Shown piece after piece: positions 1 to 5,749 of a stretch of 6,744 nt of DNA (position 1 is the stretch's first letter; each line of letters opens with the position of its first letter). The notes beneath the pieces were generated by a model, which was not told where the DNA came from, searched no databases, and saw only the letters and a program-made list of their open reading frames with translations. The position numbers and the translations under genes were made by a program. The DNA comes from Bacteroidota bacterium (lineage in GTDB: Bacteria; Bacteroidota; Bacteroidia; Chitinophagales; Chitinophagaceae), in NCBI GenBank assembly GCA_023429825.1, contig JAEZDC010000042.1, positions 1 through 6,744 of the forward strand. The letters are read 5' to 3'.

Positions 1-804
1 TAGCAGATCTTGTGAACCACTGAAGATTTGCTTAAGCATCGCCGATCCACCGATGGTAAATTGGTATGTAGAAGTTCGTCCACTTGCATTGTCTTTTACC
101 CTGGCTAAGGTGTCTTCATATTGAAAACCTGGTGAAAAGTAAAATTTGCTGAATGAAGTGTTTGTCTGGTGATTGGATTGATAATAGATTGGAAAGAAAA
201 CTGTATCTGTGTTGATGATGCTTCTTCTTGTATTATTCTGTTTCTTTCCAAATAAGAAACCAACATTAGCGCCAACACTCAATCCGCCCCATCTTTTTGC
301 AAGACCCGCAAAAGCCTGGTTCAATCCCCCACTTCCTTCGTATAAAGTTTGGATGCTATCAATATTTGTTAAACGACCAGCTTCTACAATTGAATAATTA
401 ATGCGTGTAAAAGGCTTTAATCCCAATGCTGCACCAATTTTTCTTTTAGCACTTACAGGAAAGCCCAATCCTACATATGCAGGAGAAAAGTTTGTGGCCT
501 TGTATTTATCTACAGGAGATTGGCTCTTCAAAGTTCTGGCATCTACGGCAACACCTATATCATAGATAACACGAAAAAAATTGGTATAGCTAGCAGGATT
601 ACTCGAATTAACCGAAAGCGGTTCCCTTATTGCTGCACTTTGATTTCCGATGCCACGGCTCAGTATGTTTTGATTAGGAGCAAGGTCGCCTATGCCATAT
701 CGTGAATAAGGAGAATTTTCCTGGGCAATTACAGTAGTAATTGAACAGATGAACAATAAAAAAAATAGCGCTAGTTTATTGGTTATTGAACTCACTGATC
801 GCAT
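1..804 (-). CDS. Outer-membrane beta-barrel protein, N-terminal 268 codons (runs off left edge)
   Basis: I translated this frame by hand. It is open from an ATG at 804-802 to base 1 with no stop, so the C-terminus lies outside the window. The start gives a classic Sec signal peptide (basic N-region, hydrophobic core around residues 11-26, cleavage likely after Ala27 in VIA-Q). The mature protein begins ENSPYSRYGIGDL, a signature I associate with Bacteroidota outer-membrane proteins resembling FadL-type transporters. The rest alternates Gly/aromatic-rich strands (for example YVGLGFPVS, GGLSVGANVGFLFG), as expected for a beta-barrel. Cys20 is not in a lipobox (Ile at -1), so it is not a lipoprotein. 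The start overlaps the end of coaX by 29 bp; a purine-rich AAAGG lies about 6 nt upstream of the ATG. A GTG at 795 is a less likely alternative start. The transported substrate, if any, cannot be told from the sequence. Family class is likely; exact function is unknown. Confidence 0.85.
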   Translation of the reverse strand, partial: MRSVSSITNKLALFFLLFICSITTVIAQENSPYSRYGIGDLAPNQNILSRGIGNQSAAIREPLSVNSSNPASYTNFFRVIYDIGVAVDARTLKSQSPVDKYKATNFSPAYVGLGFPVSAKRKIGAALGLKPFTRINYSIVEAGRLTNIDSIQTLYEGSGGLNQAFAGLAKRWGGLSVGANVGFLFGKKQNNTRRSIINTDTVFFPIYYQSNHQTNTSFSKFYFSPGFQYEDTLARVKDNASGRTSTYQFTIGGSAMLKQIFSGSQDLL

Positions 805-1504
805 ATAAGCCTTTGAAAATTAAGTAAGGGTCGGCAAATATCTTGTTTTTAAGATGTGGTACAAAAAAAGCCATATCACCGCCGGTTAATAGCACGTTAA
901 AGTTGCTGTACCGCTCATAGTATGAATTTATGATCCCATCTATTTCTTTTGCCATACCTAAAATAACACCACTCAATAAGTTGGTCTTTGTATCGTAACC
1001 AATCAAAGGGAAGTTACTTTCTGCTTTGATCATTGGAAGCAATGCAGTGTACTCATGCATTGAACGAAAGCGCATTTCCATCCCCGGAGAAATGCTGCCA
1101 CCTAAGAATTGATGCATTTTATTTATAAAGTTGTAAGTGATGCAACTTCCTAAGCCAATTACCAGGTTATGAGATTTTGGATACAGGTGCACTGCTGCAA
1201 CACTTAGTGCTAACCTATCTGCACCAACAGTTTCAGGTTTGCCAACAGGGATTGAAACGGGAACTTTACTGTAAGCGCCCAGCTTATGAAATTTTGTTTT
1301 AGATGATAATACTTCTTCAATGGCAGCATCATGGTTGATAACGGATGAAAGAATTGTTCTTTGAGGCTGGTATTTCTGAAGTAGAGATTCAATTGTGGAA
1401 GCTGAATCATCAGGCAGTACGATCACCTCATCAACTTGTTTGTTATTAAATACTGCACATTTTAATCGGGTGTTGCCGAAATCGAAGCAAAGCGTTTTAG
1501 ACAT
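776..1504 (-). CDS. coaX: Type III pantothenate kinase (CoaX)
   Basis: Phosphorylates pantothenate to 4'-phosphopantothenate with ATP, the first step of coenzyme A synthesis, in the cytosol. The 242 residues match the usual length of the ASKHA-fold type III enzyme. Visible motifs are the N-terminal phosphate loop DFGNTRLK (residues 8-15), the substrate/catalytic GADR (94-97, Asp96), GGSISPGM (135-142), LTGGD (206-210) and a closing KGLYAI (231-236). The motif usually written DxGTAxTxD reads GLGSCITYN here (117-125), so both flanking aspartates are replaced by Gly and Asn; one of them normally helps bind the monovalent cation. I think this variant also occurs in relatives, but that is from memory. 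The gene starts 13 bp after the LON-domain gene and its end overlaps the next gene, so co-transcription and translational coupling are likely. No Shine-Dalgarno is evident. Identity is secure; activity is inferred. Confidence 0.95.
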   Translation of the reverse strand: MSKTLCFDFGNTRLKCAVFNNKQVDEVIVLPDDSASTIESLLQKYQPQRTILSSVINHDAAIEEVLSSKTKFHKLGAYSKVPVSIPVGKPETVGADRLALSVAAVHLYPKSHNLVIGLGSCITYNFINKMHQFLGGSISPGMEMRFRSMHEYTALLPMIKAESNFPLIGYDTKTNLLSGVILGMAKEIDGIINSYYERYSNFNVLLTGGDMAFFVPHLKNKIFADPYLIFKGLYAISEFNNQ

Positions 1505-1517
1505 GAAAGCTGTTTGA

Positions 1518-2159
1518 TCAAAGATCGAAGTTAAATCCTTTCAGCTCTTTAAAATGACCATTGAGCTTCACTCGTTCTTTCAAACTTTCCATTTCTGCAA
1601 CCACGGGAACAACTTTCGCAAGATGTCTCTTTAAATATTCCAAACGCTGATCTTCCTGCATAAGAGAAAGCAATTCGTATTCTTCGTTTAAAGATAGCCC
1701 GGCATGATGCGCGATATCATAACTCGAAAGCTGTGGATCAGGCTTGGTAAAATCTTTTTCGATTTTTAAGTGACGATGGAGTTCTCTAAGCGCTTTCATA
1801 AGTTTTTGCATGCGATGCGGGAGAAGAGTGAGCTGGTTGCCGGGATATGTTACGATCGCACCACTATATAATTTATCTGGTATTTCCTTAATCACTTCTA
1901 AGATCCTAAACACCTGCAATCCTTCTATCCGTATATCCATTTTGCCATCTTCATAAGTTTTTTCAATACTGATGATCTTAACTAAGGTTCCCATATCGGC
2001 GACGCCATTATTCAACACAGCGGGAATTCCGAATGCTTTGTTCTGCTCTTTACATTCATTGACCAGTTGCTTATACCTGGGCTCAACAATGTGCAGGTTC
2101 AATGGCTCTCCCGGGTATACGACAATACTTAATGGAAATATTGGAATGAAGTTCGTCAT
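1518..2159 (-). CDS. Stand-alone LON substrate-binding (N-terminal) domain protein
   Basis: A 213-residue soluble protein that aligns by eye with the N-terminal substrate-recognition domain of Lon protease (PUA-like LON_substr_bdg family). The protein opens IPIFPLSIVVYPGEPLNLHI (residues 5-24), followed by EPRYKQLV (26-33), GTLVKI (57-62) and IRIEGLQVFRI (76-86). The helical second half carries the conserved QRLEYLKRHL (171-180). No AAA+ ATPase or Ser-Lys protease domain follows, so it cannot be a Lon protease itself. Proteins of this architecture are widespread and their biochemical role is generally unassigned; binding of peptides or misfolded segments is inference. It lies 29 bp after the O-antigen-ligase-like gene and 13 bp before coaX, consistent with a shared transcript. 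The ATG at 2159 is chosen because the conserved domain begins only a few residues later. A -7-like TAGATTTG lies just upstream. Confidence 0.9.
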   Translation of the reverse strand: MTNFIPIFPLSIVVYPGEPLNLHIVEPRYKQLVNECKEQNKAFGIPAVLNNGVADMGTLVKIISIEKTYEDGKMDIRIEGLQVFRILEVIKEIPDKLYSGAIVTYPGNQLTLLPHRMQKLMKALRELHRHLKIEKDFTKPDPQLSSYDIAHHAGLSLNEEYELLSLMQEDQRLEYLKRHLAKVVPVVAEMESLKERVKLNGHFKELKGFNFDL

Positions 2160-2166
2160 CTCAAAA

Positions 2167-2174
2167 CAAATCTA
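2167..2174 (-). promoter_or_regulatory. Possible internal -7 element before the LON-domain gene
   Basis: Read on the minus strand, TAGATTTG is a perfect match to the Bacteroidota -7 consensus TAnnTTTG and ends 7 nt before the ATG at 2159. The matching -33 TTTG is not found at the expected 19-21 nt distance, inside the end of the upstream gene. It may therefore be chance in AT-rich DNA, or a weak internal promoter giving a nearly leaderless transcript for the LON-domain gene and coaX. Confidence 0.2.
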
Positions 2175-2188
2175 AGAGATAGAACAAT

Positions 2189-3403
2189 TCATTTGCCATC
2201 ATTCAGCTGCTTGTCTTTATGTCCGCTTATGAATGAATACCGCATCCAGAAAATGAAGAAGATGAATATGAAAATGCCAAATTGAGTTTCCAGCGTGTCA
2301 TCGATAAATAATGGGCCAATCAATACAAGTGCGGTGAGATTAGAGAAGATATTCTTTGTTTTGATCAGAAGCAATAAAAAAAGTATTATACCTGCAGTAA
2401 AAAATAAAATACCGATAATGCCACTTCCTGCAGCATATATTATCCATTGGTTGAGGGGGAGAAATCGCTCTTCAACAGGTATTTGAGGTTGAGTTGATTG
2501 AATAAATTGGTCTGTATCTTTTTTTATATCTCCAAAACCGGTTCCGGTTAAAGGGTGTTGTTGAAAAACAAAATAGCCTGCTTTGATAGAGAGCCAGCGG
2601 TTTCCATCTGATAGACCCGGCAGAAAATTTCCCGTTGAATAGTTTTCTAAATCCCAGCGTATAAATTTTATCCTGTTTTGAAAAGTTGGAATAAAAGTTA
2701 AAGCTGCAGCAATGATAAAGAAGGCAATAACTAAAAACGAGATAATTTTTTTTGGATTTCTTTTAAAAAATGAAATAAGCAGAATAAAAAAAACTAAGTA
2801 CAAAAGGATAAGGCCTGTTTTAGCTGCAAGTAAATGAAGAAAAAAAATAAACCAGATAATCAGGGCCAAGGATACTTTTCGTTCAGAATCACTTGCGTGT
2901 GATTGAATTTTTAAAATCAGCAAAATTGTTAGTACAACCAGCCAACTGAAATGAATATGATTGCTATCGAGCAGTGTTGGTAAAACAGAAGCTTGCAGAT
3001 ATGCTTCATTCACCTGGTGGAAGTGTGTAACATAGTATGTAGAAGTATAAATAGTTCCAATAAAAACAAAGGCACTTAAAAACCAGCTAAGTTGTTTATA
3101 TCGTTTAAGAGATATATCCAAATAAGAAAAGCCTAAACCAAGGCTCAACAAAGGCATTTTCTCTGCCACAACTCTCCACCATTGCTGTTTATCAGTACTA
3201 AAAAAAAAACTACTTACCACAGGTGCTATTAATAGTAAAGAAGCCGTTACTGTTATTTGTAAGGTTTTTTTATCCTTCTTTCCATTAAGAAAGAATAATA
3301 GTACTCCTACTGATGTTACAGAAAGCAATGCCCTGCTGGAAAAAAGCCCAATCAGCATTAAGATGATCAGTATAAACTGGATTGTATCATTCTTTTTCAA
3401 CAT
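2189..3403 (-). CDS. O-antigen ligase/polymerase (Wzy_C)-family integral membrane protein
   Basis: A 404-residue polytopic inner-membrane protein with about ten or more hydrophobic segments spread over its length. One long periplasm-like loop (roughly residues 238-315) contains NRWLSIKAGYFVFQQHPLTG and GFGDI; this is the pattern of the O-antigen ligase/polymerase superfamily. After the loop, WIIYAAGSGIIGILFF resembles the family's 'G..G' helix. Members transfer or polymerise undecaprenyl-linked glycans onto lipid A core or other acceptors on the periplasmic face. Two expected features are altered: the 'SR' before a mid-protein helix is AKTGLI (around 194-199), and the loop reads FLPLNQW where many members have a catalytic His-Asn. 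Ligase activity is therefore uncertain, and another glycan or transport role is possible. I use the ATG at 3403, preceded by GGGGA about 9 nt upstream; a TTG codon just before it is less likely. It is probably the first gene of the minus-strand unit. Confidence 0.8.
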   Translation of the reverse strand: MLKKNDTIQFILIILMLIGLFSSRALLSVTSVGVLLFFLNGKKDKKTLQITVTASLLLIAPVVSSFFFSTDKQQWWRVVAEKMPLLSLGLGFSYLDISLKRYKQLSWFLSAFVFIGTIYTSTYYVTHFHQVNEAYLQASVLPTLLDSNHIHFSWLVVLTILLILKIQSHASDSERKVSLALIIWFIFFLHLLAAKTGLILLYLVFFILLISFFKRNPKKIISFLVIAFFIIAAALTFIPTFQNRIKFIRWDLENYSTGNFLPGLSDGNRWLSIKAGYFVFQQHPLTGTGFGDIKKDTDQFIQSTQPQIPVEERFLPLNQWIIYAAGSGIIGILFFTAGIILFLLLLIKTKNIFSNLTALVLIGPLFIDDTLETQFGIFIFIFFIFWMRYSFISGHKDKQLNDGK

Positions 3404-3453
3404 CAAATTGTTCCCCGTTCGAAATTCGTACTTCCGCTTTACTTTAGCAATTC
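3404..3453. promoter_or_regulatory. Divergent intergenic region between the O-antigen-ligase-like gene and meaB
   Basis: Only 50 bp separate the two divergent start codons, so both promoters must lie here or reach into the opposite gene. For meaB, TACTTTAG (3440-3447) matches the Bacteroidota -7 consensus TAnnTTTG except at one position and ends 6 nt before the ATG, which would give an almost leaderless mRNA. No good -33 TTTG accompanies it. On the minus strand GGGGA precedes the ATG at 3403, a reasonable ribosome site. The region's regulatory role rests on gene layout; the specific element is a weak guess. Confidence 0.4.
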
Positions 3454-4338
3454 ATGTGGCAGGAACTATTTAATAATCTTAAGCGAGGTGATGTAAGATC
3501 ATTGGCTAAGGTTATCTCTTTAGTTGAAAATAAAATTGACGGATATACAGATTTACTGCAATCTATTTCGCAATCATCAACAAAAGTTATTGGTATTACT
3601 GGCCCTCCTGGTGCAGGAAAGAGCACCTTAGTGGATGCGCTGATTCGAGAAATGGTTATGCGGGATCAAAAGGTTGGCGTTATATGCGTTGATCCATCTT
3701 CGCCGTTTAATCTTGGTGCTTTGTTGGGAGACAGGATAAGGATGAGTGAATGGTATAATCATCCGAATGTTTTTATTCGATCGCTTGCCACACGTGGAAG
3801 CCTTGGTGGATTACACCCGATGATCATCGAGATCACCGATGTAATGAAAGCTGCACTGTTTGATTATCTTATAGTAGAAACTGTAGGTGTTGGTCAAAGT
3901 GAAATTGAGATCGCCGGGTTGGCCGATGTAACCGTGGTAATTGTTGTACCTGAAGCCGGCGATGAAGTACAAACGATGAAGGCTGGACTTATGGAAATAG
4001 CAGATGTATTTGTAGTTAATAAATCTGACAGGCCAGATGCAGACCTTTTTGTAAAGAACTTAAGAATGATGCTAGCTCCGGCATTTAATAAACAAAAGGA
4101 AATATCAATAATAAAATCAGTTGCCACAGAAAAAAAGGGGATTGAAGAATTATTTCAGGCCATTAATGACCATTTAAATCATCCAGCGAATAATGAGAGA
4201 AGAAACTGGTTACTGGCCGAGAAGCTATATCATCTCATTCAGAAAAAAAGAATGCACGACATAGATAAGCAGTTATTGTTGAAGTTAATTGCACAGGAAT
4301 CCACTAATAATATATATAAGCTTCTTACTCAATTCTAA
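3454..4338 (+). CDS. meaB: Methylmalonyl-CoA mutase-associated GTPase MeaB (ArgK family)
   Basis: A SIMIBI-class P-loop GTPase that gates delivery of adenosylcobalamin to methylmalonyl-CoA mutase and protects that enzyme from inactivation; cytosolic. Motifs in order: Walker A GPPGAGKST (residues 50-58), DPSSP (80-84), GDRIRM (92-97), ATRGSLGGL (112-120), the G3-region ETVGVGQSE (142-150), VVPEAGDE (164-171) and the G4 NKSD (189-192), all typical of MeaB. At 294 residues it is somewhat shorter than the roughly 310-340 usual for the family, because the N-terminal and C-terminal helical parts are compact; the C-terminal dimerisation helices seem present but condensed. The old name ArgK (arginine/ornithine kinase) is a misannotation. 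No mutase subunits lie next to it here, so its partner must be encoded elsewhere. It is divergent from the neighbouring membrane-protein gene. No Shine-Dalgarno is visible before the ATG. Confidence 0.93.
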   Translation: MWQELFNNLKRGDVRSLAKVISLVENKIDGYTDLLQSISQSSTKVIGITGPPGAGKSTLVDALIREMVMRDQKVGVICVDPSSPFNLGALLGDRIRMSEWYNHPNVFIRSLATRGSLGGLHPMIIEITDVMKAALFDYLIVETVGVGQSEIEIAGLADVTVVIVVPEAGDEVQTMKAGLMEIADVFVVNKSDRPDADLFVKNLRMMLAPAFNKQKEISIIKSVATEKKGIEELFQAINDHLNHPANNERRNWLLAEKLYHLIQKKRMHDIDKQLLLKLIAQESTNNIYKLLTQF

Positions 4339-4382
4339 CACACGCCATTTTACTATCTATACTTTGGTAAAAACACTATAGC

Positions 4383-4416
4383 CTTTCATCATTCTGCAGT
4401 TGAAAGCAGGTTTTTG
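4383..4416 (+). terminator. Weak terminator-like hairpin downstream of meaB
   Basis: CTTTCA (4383-4388) can pair with TGAAAG (4401-4406). Alternatively CTGC (4394-4397) can pair with GCAG (4406-4409). Either is followed by G and a run of five T (4411-4415). The stems are short and the two pairings exclude each other, so termination would be inefficient. The place, 45 bp past the meaB stop, is right for ending that transcript. Confidence 0.25.
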
Positions 4417-4442
4417 TATAATAACTAGCCGCAAAAGCTTTG
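4413..4442 (+). promoter_or_regulatory. Candidate Bacteroidota promoter for the surface-protein genes
   Basis: TTTG at 4413-4416 (in a TTTTTG run) is followed after 18 bp by AAGCTTTG at 4435-4442. The Bacteroidota primary-sigma consensus is TTTG, about 19-21 bp, then TAnnTTTG, so only the first base of the -7 box and the spacer length deviate. Transcription would begin near 4447, giving a leader of about 120 nt that includes both hairpins upstream of the ATG at 4571. This is a motif match only. Confidence 0.4.
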
Positions 4443-4480
4443 AACGTATCAAAATGAGACATGAAACGAGGTGTTGAATA

Positions 4481-4510
4481 ATTTTAGAAACATATACCCG
4501 TTTCTAAAAT
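4481..4510 (+). repeat. Perfect inverted repeat (hairpin 1) in the leader of the surface-protein gene
   Basis: ATTTTAGAAAC (4481-4491) and GTTTCTAAAAT (4500-4510) are perfect reverse complements with an 8-base spacer (ATATACCC). The 11-bp stem is AT-rich and has no T-run after it, so it is a poor intrinsic terminator. It could be an RNA stem-loop in the 5' leader or a binding site for a dimeric regulator. It sits 60 bp upstream of the ATG at 4571 and only 4 bp before a second hairpin of the same geometry. Confidence 0.75.
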
Positions 4511-4514
4511 GAAT

Positions 4515-4544
4515 CTTTATTGCGCACTCCCTTGCGGAATAAAG
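4515..4544 (+). repeat. Second inverted repeat (hairpin 2), 11-8-11 with one mismatch
   Basis: CTTTATTGCGC (4515-4525) pairs with GCGGAATAAAG (4534-4544) except for a single G-G opposition at the eighth position; the loop is ACTCCCTT (8 bases). The size matches hairpin 1 exactly. The arm sequences are unrelated to hairpin 1, so this is not a simple duplication. The loop contains CTCC, resembling an anti-Shine-Dalgarno, but no strong GGAG is nearby to pair with. The stem ends 26 bp before the ATG, so it would lie in the leader RNA, close to the ribosome-binding region. Confidence 0.7.
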
Positions 4545-4570
4545 CCTGTTAATCCAAAAATCCAATTAAA

Positions 4571-5728
4571 ATGAAAAACCAACAGAAACTGCTGGTAAGA
4601 GGCCTTATTGCCCTGTTAGTCCTCTTCGCAAGTACAAGATCTTACGCTCAGGTTAAGATTGGTACAAATCCAACTCAAATCAACAAATCTTCTATTCTTG
4701 AATTAGAATCCGACAGACAAGGGTTCCTGTTACCTAGAATAACAGACACCACAGCAATCAATGCACTCACTCCGCCGGATGGAATGTTGATCTATTTTAC
4801 ACCAAACAACAATACCGGGAAAGGGTTATACATTCGTAAGAGTGGCTTCTGGCAAAGATTTGCTACAGACTCTGCTTCATTAGATAAGTGGAGTAAACAA
4901 GGAGATGTTCTTGTCGGCAATGAGAAGTTTGGATCATTGAATGCCCAAACACTTAAAATTATCACTAACAGCGTTGATCGCCTCACTATCAATGGAACTA
5001 CCGGAGATGTTACAATAACAAATAGTACGTCAATCGGTAATGTCTTGAATGTAGCAGATACTACAACCACCAAAAGTTTAGTAGTGGAAGATAGTGTTAC
5101 GTTTAAAAATCTAAAAACGAGTACAGATTTATTAGATGTACTAGTTATAGATGTTCCGGGCGGTGGCGCAGTAAGAAAAAGAACTATCGCGGCTGATGCC
5201 TTTAAAAATTGGTTCATAGGTGCATTCAAAAACACAACTAATGCAAATGGCTTATCTAAAATAGTCGGTGCAAATGCAGACAGTTTAGTCTTACACGCCG
5301 CAAGTGCTACCACACCGGGTGGAGTATCAACACAAACCCAGGAATTTGGTGGTATAAAAACTTTCGTTGATTCGGTCACAGCTTCAAAAGCTATAAGAGT
5401 TGGGGCCACAGGTAATGCTAACTCAAATTTGGAAGTTGTTGGTAGTATGGCAAACAGCATACGAACAATAACTGCTAACACAACATTATCTGGTTCTGAT
5501 TATACAGTTTTGGTAGATGCAAGCGGTGGAGCAATAACAGTAACGCTTCCTGCACCTAGTGCATCAATCCACGGACGTACATATGTCATTAAAAAAATTG
5601 GTGGAGGCCTTACCAATGATGTAACCTTAAGTGGTCTCATTGAAGATGGTAACTCCATGAGCATCTTCAACGACTGGACGGTTGTAAAAGTCCAAACAAA
5701 TGGCACAAGATGGTACGTGATCAAATAA
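4571..5728 (+). CDS. Secreted tail-fibre-like surface protein of unknown function
   Basis: 385 residues with a clear signal peptide (hydrophobic core about 11-21, cleavage after Ala26 in SYA-Q). The mature start QVKIG.NP..INKSSILELES, GFLLPRITDT (51-60) and PPDGMLIY (68-75) form the N-terminal module found on many Bacteroidota exported repeat proteins. WSKQGDVLVG...NSVDRLTINGTTGDVTI (106-149) resembles the 'gN...Rl.I...G.V.ig' segment of long fibre proteins. The middle is Thr/Ser/Asn/Val-rich beta sequence, and GGVSTQTQEFGGIKTF (250-265) recalls phage tail-fibre stalks. The last 90 residues (about 298-385: NTTLSGSDYTVLVDASGG, VTLPAP, GRTYVIKK, WYVIK) resemble a compact tail-fibre head domain. 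No type IX C-terminal sorting domain or anchor is evident. The A-rich stretch before the ATG without GGAG is usual for the phylum. The gene probably shares a transcript with the next one, 21 bp away. It could be an adhesin or appendage subunit; its role is not known. Confidence 0.85.
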   Translation: MKNQQKLLVRGLIALLVLFASTRSYAQVKIGTNPTQINKSSILELESDRQGFLLPRITDTTAINALTPPDGMLIYFTPNNNTGKGLYIRKSGFWQRFATDSASLDKWSKQGDVLVGNEKFGSLNAQTLKIITNSVDRLTINGTTGDVTITNSTSIGNVLNVADTTTTKSLVVEDSVTFKNLKTSTDLLDVLVIDVPGGGAVRKRTIAADAFKNWFIGAFKNTTNANGLSKIVGANADSLVLHAASATTPGGVSTQTQEFGGIKTFVDSVTASKAIRVGATGNANSNLEVVGSMANSIRTITANTTLSGSDYTVLVDASGGAITVTLPAPSASIHGRTYVIKKIGGGLTNDVTLSGLIEDGNSMSIFNDWTVVKVQTNGTRWYVIK

Positions 5729-5749
5729 CCTCACTTTCAAAGCCGTGGT

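Noticed and set aside
209..705. Two short plus-strand open frames (209-397 and 520-705)
   Set aside because: Both lie antisense to the outer-membrane protein, whose reading frame is uninterrupted over 804 bases and has a signal peptide and family signature.
745..747. Lipoprotein cysteine (Cys20) in the signal peptide of the outer-membrane protein
   Set aside because: The residue before it is Ile and the context does not fit a lipobox; cleavage after Ala27 fits better.
3894..4127. 77-codon minus-strand open frame inside meaB
   Set aside because: It is antisense to conserved GTPase motifs of MeaB and has no independent support.
4481..4510. Intrinsic terminator for meaB
   Set aside because: The stem is AT-rich, lacks a following T-run, lies about 140 bp past the meaB stop and is downstream of a plausible promoter for the next gene.
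4792..5481. 229-codon open frame on the minus strand opposite the first surface protein
   Set aside because: It is antisense to a gene with signal peptide and family motifs. Its product is a low-complexity Val/Leu/Thr/Pro string expected from reading Asn/Thr/Gly-rich codons backwards, with no recognisable domain.
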